A stretch of 7,851 bases of DNA from DAOTUL01 sp034437435. Its GTDB lineage: Bacteria; Chloroflexota; Anaerolineae; Aggregatilineales; Phototrophicaceae. The notes beneath the pieces are model-generated. The model made no database searches. It was not told where the DNA came from and worked only from the letters and a program-made list of their open reading frames with translations. Of the stretch, positions 1-6,188 are shown in pieces; the stretch's first letter is position 1; each line of letters begins with the position of its first letter. Both the position numbers and the translations under genes were made by a program. The stretch lies in assembly GCA_964417785.1 (NCBI GenBank), contig CAYQJO010000200.1, forward strand, positions 1-7,851, written 5' to 3'.

Positions 1-76
1 GTTGTGGAGCATATCTGCGTTCCACCAGCCGACCTACATACATCACGGCGATGTGGTCGCAGATATGCTCCACAAC
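1..76. repeat. 19-bp perfect inverted repeat at the window edge, probable fold-back artefact
   Basis: Bases 1-19 (gttgtggagcatatctgcg) are the exact reverse complement of bases 58-76, separated by 38 bp. The right arm is the normal coding sequence for VVEHIC (residues 228-233) of the DppF-like ATPase. The left arm replaces the expected continuation with RRYAPQ. The match ends sharply at 19/20 and could continue beyond the window. A GTGG tetranucleotide sits just before the junction on both strands (53-56 on plus; complement of 22-25 on minus), as expected of a template switch at microhomology. A fold-back read or assembly end is the simplest explanation; a real inversion is possible but less likely. 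Confidence 0.85.
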
Positions 77-757
77 TGAAAGATCGTGCGAGATGAAGAG
101 CAGCGTCAGGCCAAGTTCTTCTTTAAGTTCCTGTAGCTGATTCAATACCTGGGCCTGGATGGATACATCGAGCGCAGAGACCGGCTCATCGGCGATGATC
201 AGGCGGGGACTGAGCGCCAGCGTGCGAGCCAGTCCAATGCGCTGACGCTGACCGCCAGAGAACTCGTGCGGGTAGCGGCGCATGTAGCCTGGATTCAGAC
301 CGACCGAGCGCATCAAATCGGCCACGCGGTCCTCCATCTCGCGACCCTTCGCCTCACCATGTATCACAAGCGGCTCCCCGATAATGTCCTTGATGGGCAT
401 ACGTGGGTTCAGCGAACTGAAGGGGTCCTGGAAGATCATGCGCATCTCGCGGCGCAGCGATTTCATGGTTGTGCGATTGACCTTCGTTACATCGACCACC
501 GAACCGTCTTTGCGTCGGAACAGGACCTCGCCGCCGGTCGGCTCATACAGGCGCAGCACGGTGCGTCCGACGGTGGTCTTGCCGCAGCCACTTTCGCCCA
601 CCAGACCCAACACTTCGTTCTCTTTGATCTGAAGTGAAACGCCATCGACTGCTTTGACGTGACCGGCCACCTTGCGAAACATGCCTTTGCGTATCGGGAA
701 CCACTGCTTCAGGTTGCTCACCTGCAAAATTACGTCGTCTTGCTGTATATCTGCCAT
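1..757 (-). CDS. Opp/Dpp-type ABC transporter ATPase, DppF/OppF-like (3' end missing)
   Basis: Second nucleotide-binding subunit of the importer, on the cytoplasmic face with the two permeases and the DppD-like ATPase. I translated it by hand: it runs open from an ATG at 757 to the window edge (252 codons). Visible motifs: Walker A GESGCGKT at residues 54-61, Q-loop Q110 (MIFQDP), signature FSGGQRQR 166-173, Walker B LIIADEP 186-192, D-loop SALD 194-197 and switch H224 (ISHD). The ATPase core is therefore complete; the C-terminal oligopeptide-transporter tail lies outside. It starts 9 bp after the DppC stop, with a weak GGCGG site (763-767) overlapping that stop, which suggests translational coupling. 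Oddity: after GRLVE (242-246) the protein reads RRYAPQ, unlike the family, exactly where an inverted copy of bases 58-76 begins, so the last six residues are probably not genuine. Assignment to DppF over DppD rests on family resemblance and operon position. Confidence 0.93.
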   Translation of the reverse strand, partial: MADIQQDDVILQVSNLKQWFPIRKGMFRKVAGHVKAVDGVSLQIKENEVLGLVGESGCGKTTVGRTVLRLYEPTGGEVLFRRKDGSVVDVTKVNRTTMKSLRREMRMIFQDPFSSLNPRMPIKDIIGEPLVIHGEAKGREMEDRVADLMRSVGLNPGYMRRYPHEFSGGQRQRIGLARTLALSPRLIIADEPVSALDVSIQAQVLNQLQELKEELGLTLLFISHDLSVVEHICDHIAVMYVGRLVERRYAPQ

Positions 758-762
758 AGATA

Positions 763-767
763 CCGCC
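763..767 (-). promoter_or_regulatory. Weak ribosome site of the DppF-like gene, overlapping the DppC stop
   Basis: On the minus strand the DppC stop TAG (769-767) runs directly into GCGG, giving TAGGCGG five bases before the ATG at 757. The match to a Shine-Dalgarno site is poor and the spacing short. An in-frame TAG lies four codons upstream of this ATG with no other start codon between, so the start is fixed. Initiation probably depends on ribosomes finishing the upstream permease gene. Confidence 0.5.
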
Positions 768-1909
768 TACAGATTGGAATATGGATCGACCGCATCGCGC
801 AGTCCATCACCCAGAAAGTTCATGCCCAGCACGGCAGTCATGATGAAGATCACCGGCGTGAGAATCCAGGTGTTCTGGCCCAGGGTTTCCAGATTTTGTG
901 CGTTGCGCATCAAGAATCCCCAGCTTGTCAGCGGCTCCTGGATACCGATCCCCAGGAAGCTGAGAAATGCCTCGGCCAGGATGATGTCCGGGATGGTTAG
1001 CGTCAGAATCACGATGACATGGCTGAGGGCATTGGGATAGAGGTGGCGGAAGATGATTCGGGTGTCGGACGCCCCCATCTCTTTGGCCGCCATGATGTAA
1101 TCGTTCTCACGCAGCGACATGACCTTGCCCCGAATCTCACGCGCCAGAACCGTCCAACGCAGCAGTGGGAAGATCATCGCCATCACCAGGAAAATCTGAA
1201 AAGACGACCACGTTCGCGGGATGACCGATGCCAGCGCCATCCATAACGGCAGTTCCGGGAAGGATTGCAGGATCTCTACGCCGCGTTGCAGCACGTTATC
1301 GATTGCGCCACCGTAGTAGCCGGAGATGACGCCGACGACTGAGCCGATCACGACGGCGACAAAAGCGGCCAGCATACTCAATGACAGGGTGATCCGTCCG
1401 GCAAGGCAGGCACGCCCCCACAGGTCGCGCCCGAAGCGGTCGGTGCCGAGCAGGTGAATCCGGCCCCCTTCGGCCACACCGAAAAAGTGAATATCGGTCG
1501 TAATCAGGCCGAACAGCTTGTATTCCCAGCTTCGCACAAAAAACTGGATGTCGTAGCGGGTGTTGGTATCTTCGGTCCAGCGGGATTGGAATGTGACCGG
1601 ATCGAGTTCAACTTCCAGATTGTAGATGAAGGGACGCAGATGGAAGGTGCCATTGTCGTCGACGAAGCGGACCTTGCTCGGTGGGATGAACGAGTCGCCC
1701 AGGGCGGTGCGGCCCGGATCAGACGGTGAGAAGAACTCTGCGAAGATCGCCAGCATCACCAGCGATATGACCATCATGGCACCGATGATAGCGATGCGAC
1801 TGCGGCTGAAGCGCTGCCAAACCAGTCGCAGATACGACTCGTGTGATACGTCGTCAAGCTGGACCACCTGCCCATCACTGGATGATAGAGGTAAAGATTC
1901 AGTCGCCAT
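767..1909 (-). CDS. Opp/Dpp-type ABC transporter permease, DppC/OppC-like
   Basis: One of two inner-membrane channel subunits (380 aa). The N-terminus (1-35) is cytoplasmic and polar, followed by TM1 at about 39-60. The DppC hallmark LLGTDRFGRDLWGR is at 153-166. Further membrane segments lie at about 173-198, 218-250, 297-318 and 348-366. The cytoplasmic EAA-type coupling loop that docks on the ATPases is at about 270-293 (YIMAAKEMGA...HLYPN, with G279 and P292). The C-terminus LGDGLRDAVDPYSNL is typical of DppC. Oddity: about 90 residues (61-152) lie between TM1 and the GTD motif, against roughly 35 in ordinary peptide permeases; the segment includes FFVRSWEYKLFGLITTDIHF. From memory, a similar segment occurs in Opp-like permeases found beside glycosidase genes. 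The gene starts 4 bp after the DppB stop and ends 9 bp before the next ATPase start. Confidence 0.95.
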   Translation of the reverse strand: MATESLPLSSSDGQVVQLDDVSHESYLRLVWQRFSRSRIAIIGAMMVISLVMLAIFAEFFSPSDPGRTALGDSFIPPSKVRFVDDNGTFHLRPFIYNLEVELDPVTFQSRWTEDTNTRYDIQFFVRSWEYKLFGLITTDIHFFGVAEGGRIHLLGTDRFGRDLWGRACLAGRITLSLSMLAAFVAVVIGSVVGVISGYYGGAIDNVLQRGVEILQSFPELPLWMALASVIPRTWSSFQIFLVMAMIFPLLRWTVLAREIRGKVMSLRENDYIMAAKEMGASDTRIIFRHLYPNALSHVIVILTLTIPDIILAEAFLSFLGIGIQEPLTSWGFLMRNAQNLETLGQNTWILTPVIFIMTAVLGMNFLGDGLRDAVDPYSNL

Positions 1910-1913
1910 AGCG

Positions 1914-2918
1914 TTACTCCAGTTTCAGGCGGGGGTCGAGGACGCCCAGACCAATATCCGCGATCAAATTGCCCATGACCAGCATCCCACCATAGATCAG
2001 CAGCATACTGCCGGAAATATAGATGTCCTGGTTCAGCAGGGCGTCGTAGAACAACGGGGCCAGTGTCGGCAGCCCCAGGACAATCGCCGCTTCGAGTTCG
2101 CCTTGCAGCATATAGGGCAGCACCGTACCCTGGTAGGCCACGATGGGGTGCAGGGCGTTGGGTACCGCGTGCCGGTTGATAACCTGGCGTTCGCTCAAAC
2201 CTTTGGAGCGGGCGGTGGTGACATACTGGGCGTTGAGAACATCGAGCAGGTTGCCGCGCATCACCCGCAGGTTACGGGCCACACCGCCAAACCCTGCGAT
2301 GAAAATCACCGGCCAGACATGCTTTAGCAGGTCAATAAACTTATCAATCGACCAGGGCGCGAGGACGTATTCACGCGAATGAAATGAGCCGACATCGTTC
2401 TGGCCCATGGTAAAGGCCAGCCAGTAGACAATAATCAGGGCCAGCGAGAAACGCGGGATGGATGTCGCCAGAAAGGCAAAAAAGGCCGCTGTGTTGTCGG
2501 CGATGCTGTATTGGCGGTTGGCGACGTAGATGCCGATACCGACACCGATCACGGTTGAGATGGCATGGGCGGCCAGTGCGACACCGATGGTGCGTGGGAG
2601 CCGTTCAGCAATTAGCTCGCCCACATCTTTACGATAAGAAAATGAGAACCCGAATTCGCCACGCAGGACAATGCCGGAAATCCAGTTGATATACTGCACC
2701 GGAACTGGATCGTTCAGACCGTAGCGATCACGCAGCTTATTGGCGGCTTCATGGGCCTGTTCGACGGGCATATTGCCCTGGTTAATTAACGTGTTTTCAT
2801 AAGAATCTGCAAAATCGCCAGGGGGAAGCTGAATGATGATGAATGCGACCATTGAGATTGCCAGAAGAACGACAATCGCAGACCCCAGTCGGCGGATAAT
2901 ATACGATGGCGAGATCAT
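1914..2918 (-). CDS. Opp/Dpp-type ABC transporter permease, DppB/OppB-like
   Basis: The partner channel subunit (334 aa, close to the usual DppB length). TM1 lies at about 10-30 and is followed by the family's external segment with LRDRYGLNDPVPVQY (62-76) and GEFGFSFSYRKDV (87-99). Membrane segments follow at about 109-133, 144-170, 200-215, 258-285 and 303-325. The EAA coupling loop is at about 231-255 (YVTTARSKGLSERQVINRHAVPNAL, split here as YVTTARSKGL then SERQVINRHAVPNAL), with G240, H250 and P253, a near-canonical OppB signature. The C-terminal LDPRLKLE is typical. A good GAGGAG ribosome site (2926-2931) lies 7 bases before the ATG, and a strong hairpin sits immediately upstream of it. 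It is separated from the binding-protein gene by 56 bp and almost abuts the DppC-like gene. Confidence 0.95.
   Translation of the reverse strand: MISPSYIIRRLGSAIVVLLAISMVAFIIIQLPPGDFADSYENTLINQGNMPVEQAHEAANKLRDRYGLNDPVPVQYINWISGIVLRGEFGFSFSYRKDVGELIAERLPRTIGVALAAHAISTVIGVGIGIYVANRQYSIADNTAAFFAFLATSIPRFSLALIIVYWLAFTMGQNDVGSFHSREYVLAPWSIDKFIDLLKHVWPVIFIAGFGGVARNLRVMRGNLLDVLNAQYVTTARSKGLSERQVINRHAVPNALHPIVAYQGTVLPYMLQGELEAAIVLGLPTLAPLFYDALLNQDIYISGSMLLIYGGMLVMGNLIADIGLGVLDPRLKLE
1917..1920 (-). promoter_or_regulatory. Ribosome site of the DppC-like gene embedded in the end of the DppB-like gene
   Basis: GGAG covers the last sense codon of the DppB-like gene (GAG, Glu) plus the base before it, directly in front of the TAA stop. 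It lies 7 bases before the ATG of the DppC-like gene. This fixes the start at 1909 and implies coupled translation of the two permeases, consistent with equal stoichiometry in the channel. Confidence 0.65.
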
Positions 2919-2925
2919 GCTGCTG

Positions 2926-2931
2926 CTCCTC
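2926..2931 (-). promoter_or_regulatory. Ribosome site of the DppB-like gene, next to a hairpin
   Basis: GAGGAG lies 7 bases before the ATG at 2918, supporting that start. Only 4 bases separate it from the base of the hairpin at 2936-2965, so the hairpin could affect ribosome loading. Confidence 0.6.
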
Positions 2932-2935
2932 GCAG

Positions 2936-2965
2936 AGGGTGGGCGGCATCGTTGCCACCCACCCT
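2936..2965 (-). promoter_or_regulatory. 13-bp stem-loop between binding-protein and permease genes
   Basis: Arms 2936-2948 and 2953-2965 pair over 13 bp around a four-base loop. At DNA level there is one mismatch, but in the minus-strand transcript it becomes a G-U wobble, so the RNA stem is continuous and GC-rich. It begins 9 bases after the binding-protein stop. What follows in the transcript is CUGCGAGGAG, not a U-tract, so it is unlikely to be an efficient intrinsic terminator. By analogy with 3' stem-loops after other binding-protein genes, I infer that it stabilises the upstream message and lowers permease expression. Confidence 0.7.
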
Positions 2966-2974
2966 GATACGGAC

Positions 2975-5074
2975 TTAGCTTTCGTAGACCGGGATGGTGT
3001 TGGGCAGCAGTTCTTCAAGCTGCTGGTCCGCAGGCACCCACACCTGCTCGCCCATCACGTTACTCCACGTCCATTCGTAGAAGAAGGGCGGAGAACCGAC
3101 CGGGACATTCTCGAAGCGGTTCGCCAGCGCCAGGCCGAAACGGCTGATGATGAGGCCAACCGAGTACACATTTTCGGTGTAAATGCGGTTGTATTCAGTC
3201 ATCAACTCAACCTGACGGTCGAAGTCGGATTCCAGGCGGAATTCTTCTACGATGCGCACCAGTTCCTCCTCGAAGGGCAGCAGTTCACGCGGTTCACTAC
3301 CTTCGCGGTGCCAGTCAGGGGAGAGCGATCCAAGCGGAGCCAACTCAGTGGCACGGGTGAACGGTGTGGTGAATGCCTGATCGACGCGGTCGATCACCAT
3401 CTCCCACTCGCCGGCTTCGATGGCGTCATCGAGCGTGGGGCCTTGCAGTGTGCGCATGTTGATCTGGATGCCGATGTCCTGAAGCAGCAGGACGACCGCT
3501 TCACCGATTTCGACGGTGTTGGCGTCGGCTTCGTTGGTGAAGAGTGATAGAACCAGATTCTCACCGGCCAGCGGACCGTCGGTCCAGTTCAACACGCCGT
3601 CACCGTTGGTATCTTCAAAGCCCGCATCGGCCAGGAGAGCCGCTGCCTGCTCGACATCGTAGGGATAGTAGGCGACGGATTCGATGTTGTAGTGGGATGA
3701 ACCCGGCGTCAGACCGCCGGAGAAGTCGCGGGTGAAGGGGCCGCGTACCAGCGCCTGTCCGATGCCGTCACCGTCGGTGGCGTGGGCCATCGCACGGCGG
3801 AAGCGCAGATCACGGAACAGGTTACGCAGAACGGCATCGCGCTCTGCCTGAACGCCCAGTGTGGTAGAGAGGTTCAGGTTCAGATTGTAGGACAGGGTTT
3901 CCGGTCCCCACTCAATGTAGAAGTGAGCGCCGTCGTTCTGTGACTGGGTGATGGCCTCGACATAGGTACTGGGATTCTCCAGGTTGGTGTGGTCGAGGGA
4001 ACCGGCCAACGTACCCAGGGTACGTCCAACACCGTCGGTGCCTTTCTCGAAACTGACTTCATCGAGATAGGGAAGCTGGTTACCAGCCGAGTCGACTTTC
4101 CAGTAGTACGGATTGCGGCGGAAGACCAGCAGCTCGTCGATCTGGTACTGGACCGGAACCCAGGGACCCATCGTCGGGACCGGGAGGTCGTCCTGGACCT
4201 GGAAGGTCTCGAAGTGATCGTAGTCCACATCCGGGTTATATGTGGGATGATTGGGCTTGTAGACGTGCGACGGGCAGATGGGCATACTGCCAAAGTCCAT
4301 ATCGAAGAAGAGGCTGACCGGGAAGGCCACCGGGAAGGTCCACTTGACGGTGTAATCATCGATGGCTTCCAGCATGACCGGCTCGCCGCCAATTTGCCAG
4401 GTTGATGCGTTCGTCCAGGAGTTGACGTTATCATCCAGGACCACATCTTCCCAGGTAAACATCACATCTTCGGCATCGAAGGGATCGCCGTCTGACCACT
4501 TCGCACCCTCAATCAGGTACATGGTCAGTTCGGTGCCGTCTTCCGACCATTCCCAGCTTTTGGCGAGGTTGGGCATGGGCAGGGCCTCGTCGTTGCGCAG
4601 GAAAGCCGGGCCGGATTCGACCAGGGATTCGATGTAAATGGCGTTGACGCCGTACCAACCCTGGGTCTGACCGGCACAGAAATTCCAGCCTTCGGTCGGG
4701 ATGGCGGAGAAGTCGCGCCAGACACCACCGTATTCACCGATACCGCTGGACATGAACGACTCGAGGATCACCTGTGGTTCATCTGGCAGACGTTCTTCTA
4801 CCGGCGGCAGTTCACCGGCCTCGACCAGTTCTGTGATCCAGGCAGGTTCGTTGTAGGAGTCGAGTGCCTGATAGACGAAGATTTCATCGATGGAGAAGGT
4901 GGAAATCTCGCTACCACCGATAGCCTGACCGGCAGGATAGGGCTGTGGGCCGGGCAACTCATCGAGAATGCCGCCGTCCTGACCCATAGTTGGGCCAATG
5001 AGCAGCGCCAGGATCGCCACGATCAGCACAAAACGTGCCGTGTGACGACCATTGGAACGGACAATTTGGTTCAT
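2975..5074 (-). CDS. ABC transporter solute-binding protein, family 5 (SBP_bac_5), probable oligosaccharide binder
   Basis: Extracytoplasmic ligand-binding subunit (699 aa; ordinary family 5 proteins are about 500-600). It has an N-terminal signal: basic residues R6, R10, R14, hydrophobic stretch 15-26, and a plausible signal peptidase I site after TMG (29-31). There is no lipobox cysteine; the only cysteines are C133 and C267. An extended N-terminal part contains LVEAGELPPVEERLP (83-97), then GEYGGVWR (113-120). The family core follows, with WSDGDPFDAEDVMFTWEDV (193-211), GPWVPVQYQ (303-311), FRRNPYYW (318-325), and DLRFRRAMAHATD (422-434). An EF-hand-like loop is at 488-499. From memory, the long N-terminal form resembles the alpha-galactoside binding protein AgpA of Sinorhizobium, which with the GH4 neighbour favours a sugar ligand over a peptide. 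The strong ribosome site and flanking hairpins suggest it is made in excess. Confidence 0.93.
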   Translation of the reverse strand: MNQIVRSNGRHTARFVLIVAILALLIGPTMGQDGGILDELPGPQPYPAGQAIGGSEISTFSIDEIFVYQALDSYNEPAWITELVEAGELPPVEERLPDEPQVILESFMSSGIGEYGGVWRDFSAIPTEGWNFCAGQTQGWYGVNAIYIESLVESGPAFLRNDEALPMPNLAKSWEWSEDGTELTMYLIEGAKWSDGDPFDAEDVMFTWEDVVLDDNVNSWTNASTWQIGGEPVMLEAIDDYTVKWTFPVAFPVSLFFDMDFGSMPICPSHVYKPNHPTYNPDVDYDHFETFQVQDDLPVPTMGPWVPVQYQIDELLVFRRNPYYWKVDSAGNQLPYLDEVSFEKGTDGVGRTLGTLAGSLDHTNLENPSTYVEAITQSQNDGAHFYIEWGPETLSYNLNLNLSTTLGVQAERDAVLRNLFRDLRFRRAMAHATDGDGIGQALVRGPFTRDFSGGLTPGSSHYNIESVAYYPYDVEQAAALLADAGFEDTNGDGVLNWTDGPLAGENLVLSLFTNEADANTVEIGEAVVLLLQDIGIQINMRTLQGPTLDDAIEAGEWEMVIDRVDQAFTTPFTRATELAPLGSLSPDWHREGSEPRELLPFEEELVRIVEEFRLESDFDRQVELMTEYNRIYTENVYSVGLIISRFGLALANRFENVPVGSPPFFYEWTWSNVMGEQVWVPADQQLEELLPNTIPVYES

Positions 5075-5082
5075 TCGTATAT

Positions 5083-5088
5083 CTCCTT
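5083..5088 (-). promoter_or_regulatory. Strong ribosome site of the binding-protein gene
   Basis: AAGGAG lies 8 bases before the ATG at 5074 in an A-rich, probably unstructured stretch. It is the best-matching site inside the operon and fits high synthesis of the binding protein. Confidence 0.75.
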
Positions 5089-5094
5089 TTTAAA

Positions 5095-5114
5095 CAACTA
5101 AATTCAACTAAATT
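5095..5114. repeat. 10-bp tandem duplication (caactaaatt twice)
   Basis: The decamer caactaaatt occurs twice in direct succession, 5095-5104 and 5105-5114, between the hairpin at 5111-5136 and the ribosome site of the binding-protein gene. It is AT-rich and non-coding. It may be a replication-slippage duplication that serves as an unstructured spacer; no regulator site is recognised. Confidence 0.6.
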
Positions 5115-5136
5115 CACCGGATTGCTCCGGTCAATT
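5111..5136 (-). promoter_or_regulatory. Stem-loop upstream of the binding-protein gene
   Basis: Arms aattcaccgga (5111-5121) and tccggtcaatt (5126-5136) form an 11-bp stem with one internal mismatch (5115 against 5132) and a four-base loop. In the minus-strand transcript the loop is GCAA, a GNRA tetraloop on a six-pair ACCGGA/UCCGGU stem. It starts 11 bases after the DppD-like stop. The sequence after it has mixed U and A but no uninterrupted U-tract, so a processing or stability element is more likely than a terminator. I saw no convincing promoter in the 73-bp gap: a TTGACC box is present but has no good -10 partner. Confidence 0.55.
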
Positions 5137-5147
5137 CACACTTTTGG

Positions 5148-6164
5148 TCAATCCTCAAACAGCCAGCAGGCGACTTCGTGACCGCTGCCATCGTCTTTTA
5201 AGGGCGGTGTCTGCTCGCGGCACCTGGCTGTCACATGCGGACAGCGGGCCGCGAAAGCACAGCCGGGAAGCTCCTCGGTCGAGTTCGGCACCATGCCCTC
5301 AATCGGGACGAGCAGCTTGCTGCGCTTGCCCAGGACCGGCACCGATTTCAACAGGCCGACCGTATACGGATGTTTGGGATTGTGGAAGATGTCGCGCACT
5401 TTGGCGTATTCCACGACTTTGCCGAAATACATCACGGCGACGAAGTCGGCTGTTTGCGACACGACACCCAGGTTGTGCGTAATGAGCATGATCGCCGAGT
5501 CGAAATCATCCTGAAGCTGGCGCATCAGGTCGAGAATCTGCGCCTGAACGGTCACGTCCAGCGCGGTTGTCGGTTCGTCAGCGATCAAAATCGATGGGTT
5601 GCAGGAGAGCGCCAGCGCGATCATGACACGCTGGCGCATGCCACCGCTGAGTTCATGCGGGTATTGTTTGACGCGCTGTTTGGGATCACTGATGTGGACC
5701 TTATGCAGCATTTCCTCAGCGCGTTCCAGCGCTTCGGTCCGTTCCACATGCTGGTGAAGCTGGACGACTTCGGCAATCTGGTAGCCGACTGTGTACAGCG
5801 GGTTGAGCGAGGTCATCGGCTCCTGGAAGATCATCGAGATTTCGCCGCCGCGAATATCGCGTATCTCCGGGCCTTTCTGATTCAGCGTTGCCAGATCGAC
5901 GTCGCGGCGCGTCCGGATACTCGGTTTCTGACGCCGGAACAGAATCTCACCGTCCACGATTTTACCGGGTGGGGATTTTTCCAGCCGCATGATGGAGCGG
6001 GCTGTGACGCTTTTGCCACAGCCGCTCTCACCGACCACACCCAGCGTGGTTTTGCGGTCGAGCTTCATGTCCACGCCATCGACAGCGCGAACGGTGCCTT
6101 TCTTGGTGAAAAAATACGTCTTGAGATTGTTTATTTCGAGTATTGTCTGGTCAACTGACGCCAT
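5148..6164 (-). CDS. Opp/Dpp-type ABC transporter ATPase, DppD/OppD-like
   Basis: First nucleotide-binding subunit (338 aa, normal for DppD), powering import from the cytoplasmic face. Motifs: Walker A GESGCGKS 45-52, Q-loop Q114 (MIFQEP), signature LSGGMRQR 172-179, Walker B ILIADEPT 192-199 (D196, E197), D-loop ALD 201-203, switch H230. The switch reads ITHN where ITHD is usual, a mild change. Between Walker A and the Q-loop there is a longer insert than in textbook DppD (about 76-104). The C-terminal oligopeptide-transporter domain includes NPKHPYTVGLL (262-272) and four cysteines, C302, C308, C315 and C333, spaced Cx5Cx6Cx17C; recent DppD/OppD structures place an iron-sulphur cluster in this tail. 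The ATG at 6164 has a modest AAAGG site 10 bases upstream. Placement before the binding-protein gene is unusual for Opp/Dpp operons. Confidence 0.95.
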   Translation of the reverse strand: MASVDQTILEINNLKTYFFTKKGTVRAVDGVDMKLDRKTTLGVVGESGCGKSVTARSIMRLEKSPPGKIVDGEILFRRQKPSIRTRRDVDLATLNQKGPEIRDIRGGEISMIFQEPMTSLNPLYTVGYQIAEVVQLHQHVERTEALERAEEMLHKVHISDPKQRVKQYPHELSGGMRQRVMIALALSCNPSILIADEPTTALDVTVQAQILDLMRQLQDDFDSAIMLITHNLGVVSQTADFVAVMYFGKVVEYAKVRDIFHNPKHPYTVGLLKSVPVLGKRSKLLVPIEGMVPNSTEELPGCAFAARCPHVTARCREQTPPLKDDGSGHEVACWLFED

Positions 6165-6188
6165 AAATGGTCAACCTTTGAAGAAGAC

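Noticed and set aside
1..76. Inverted repeat considered as a transposon end or an integron or recombinase site.
   Set aside because: One arm is conserved ATPase coding sequence in its normal place, and there is no transposase, target duplication or recombinase. A fold-back end explains it better.
2936..2965. Hairpin considered as a Rho-independent terminator ending the operon after the binding protein.
   Set aside because: No U-run follows the stem; a ribosome site and the permease gene follow at once, and the transporter needs those genes.
2906..3547. Plus-strand reading frame (213 codons) spanning the gap between the binding-protein and permease genes.
   Set aside because: Mostly antisense to the binding protein, with composition typical of a shadow frame and a start inside the 5' end of the permease gene.
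4009..4025. Near-perfect palindrome: acgtaccc and gggtacgt around a single base, inside the binding-protein gene.
   Set aside because: It falls in ordinary coding sequence (RTLGT, residues 351-355) with no promoter or gene boundary nearby. An inverted repeat this short can arise from codon choice.
5117..5136. TTGACC box on the minus strand considered as a -35 element for a separate binding-protein promoter.
   Set aside because: At 16-18 bp spacing the downstream hexamers match TATAAT poorly, and the box is part of the hairpin stem.
5235..6158. Long plus-strand reading frame (307 codons) opposite the DppD-like ATPase.
   Set aside because: The minus-strand frame has every ABC ATPase motif; the opposite frame has no recognisable domain and is rich in His, Asp and Arg, as expected for the antisense of a GC-rich gene.
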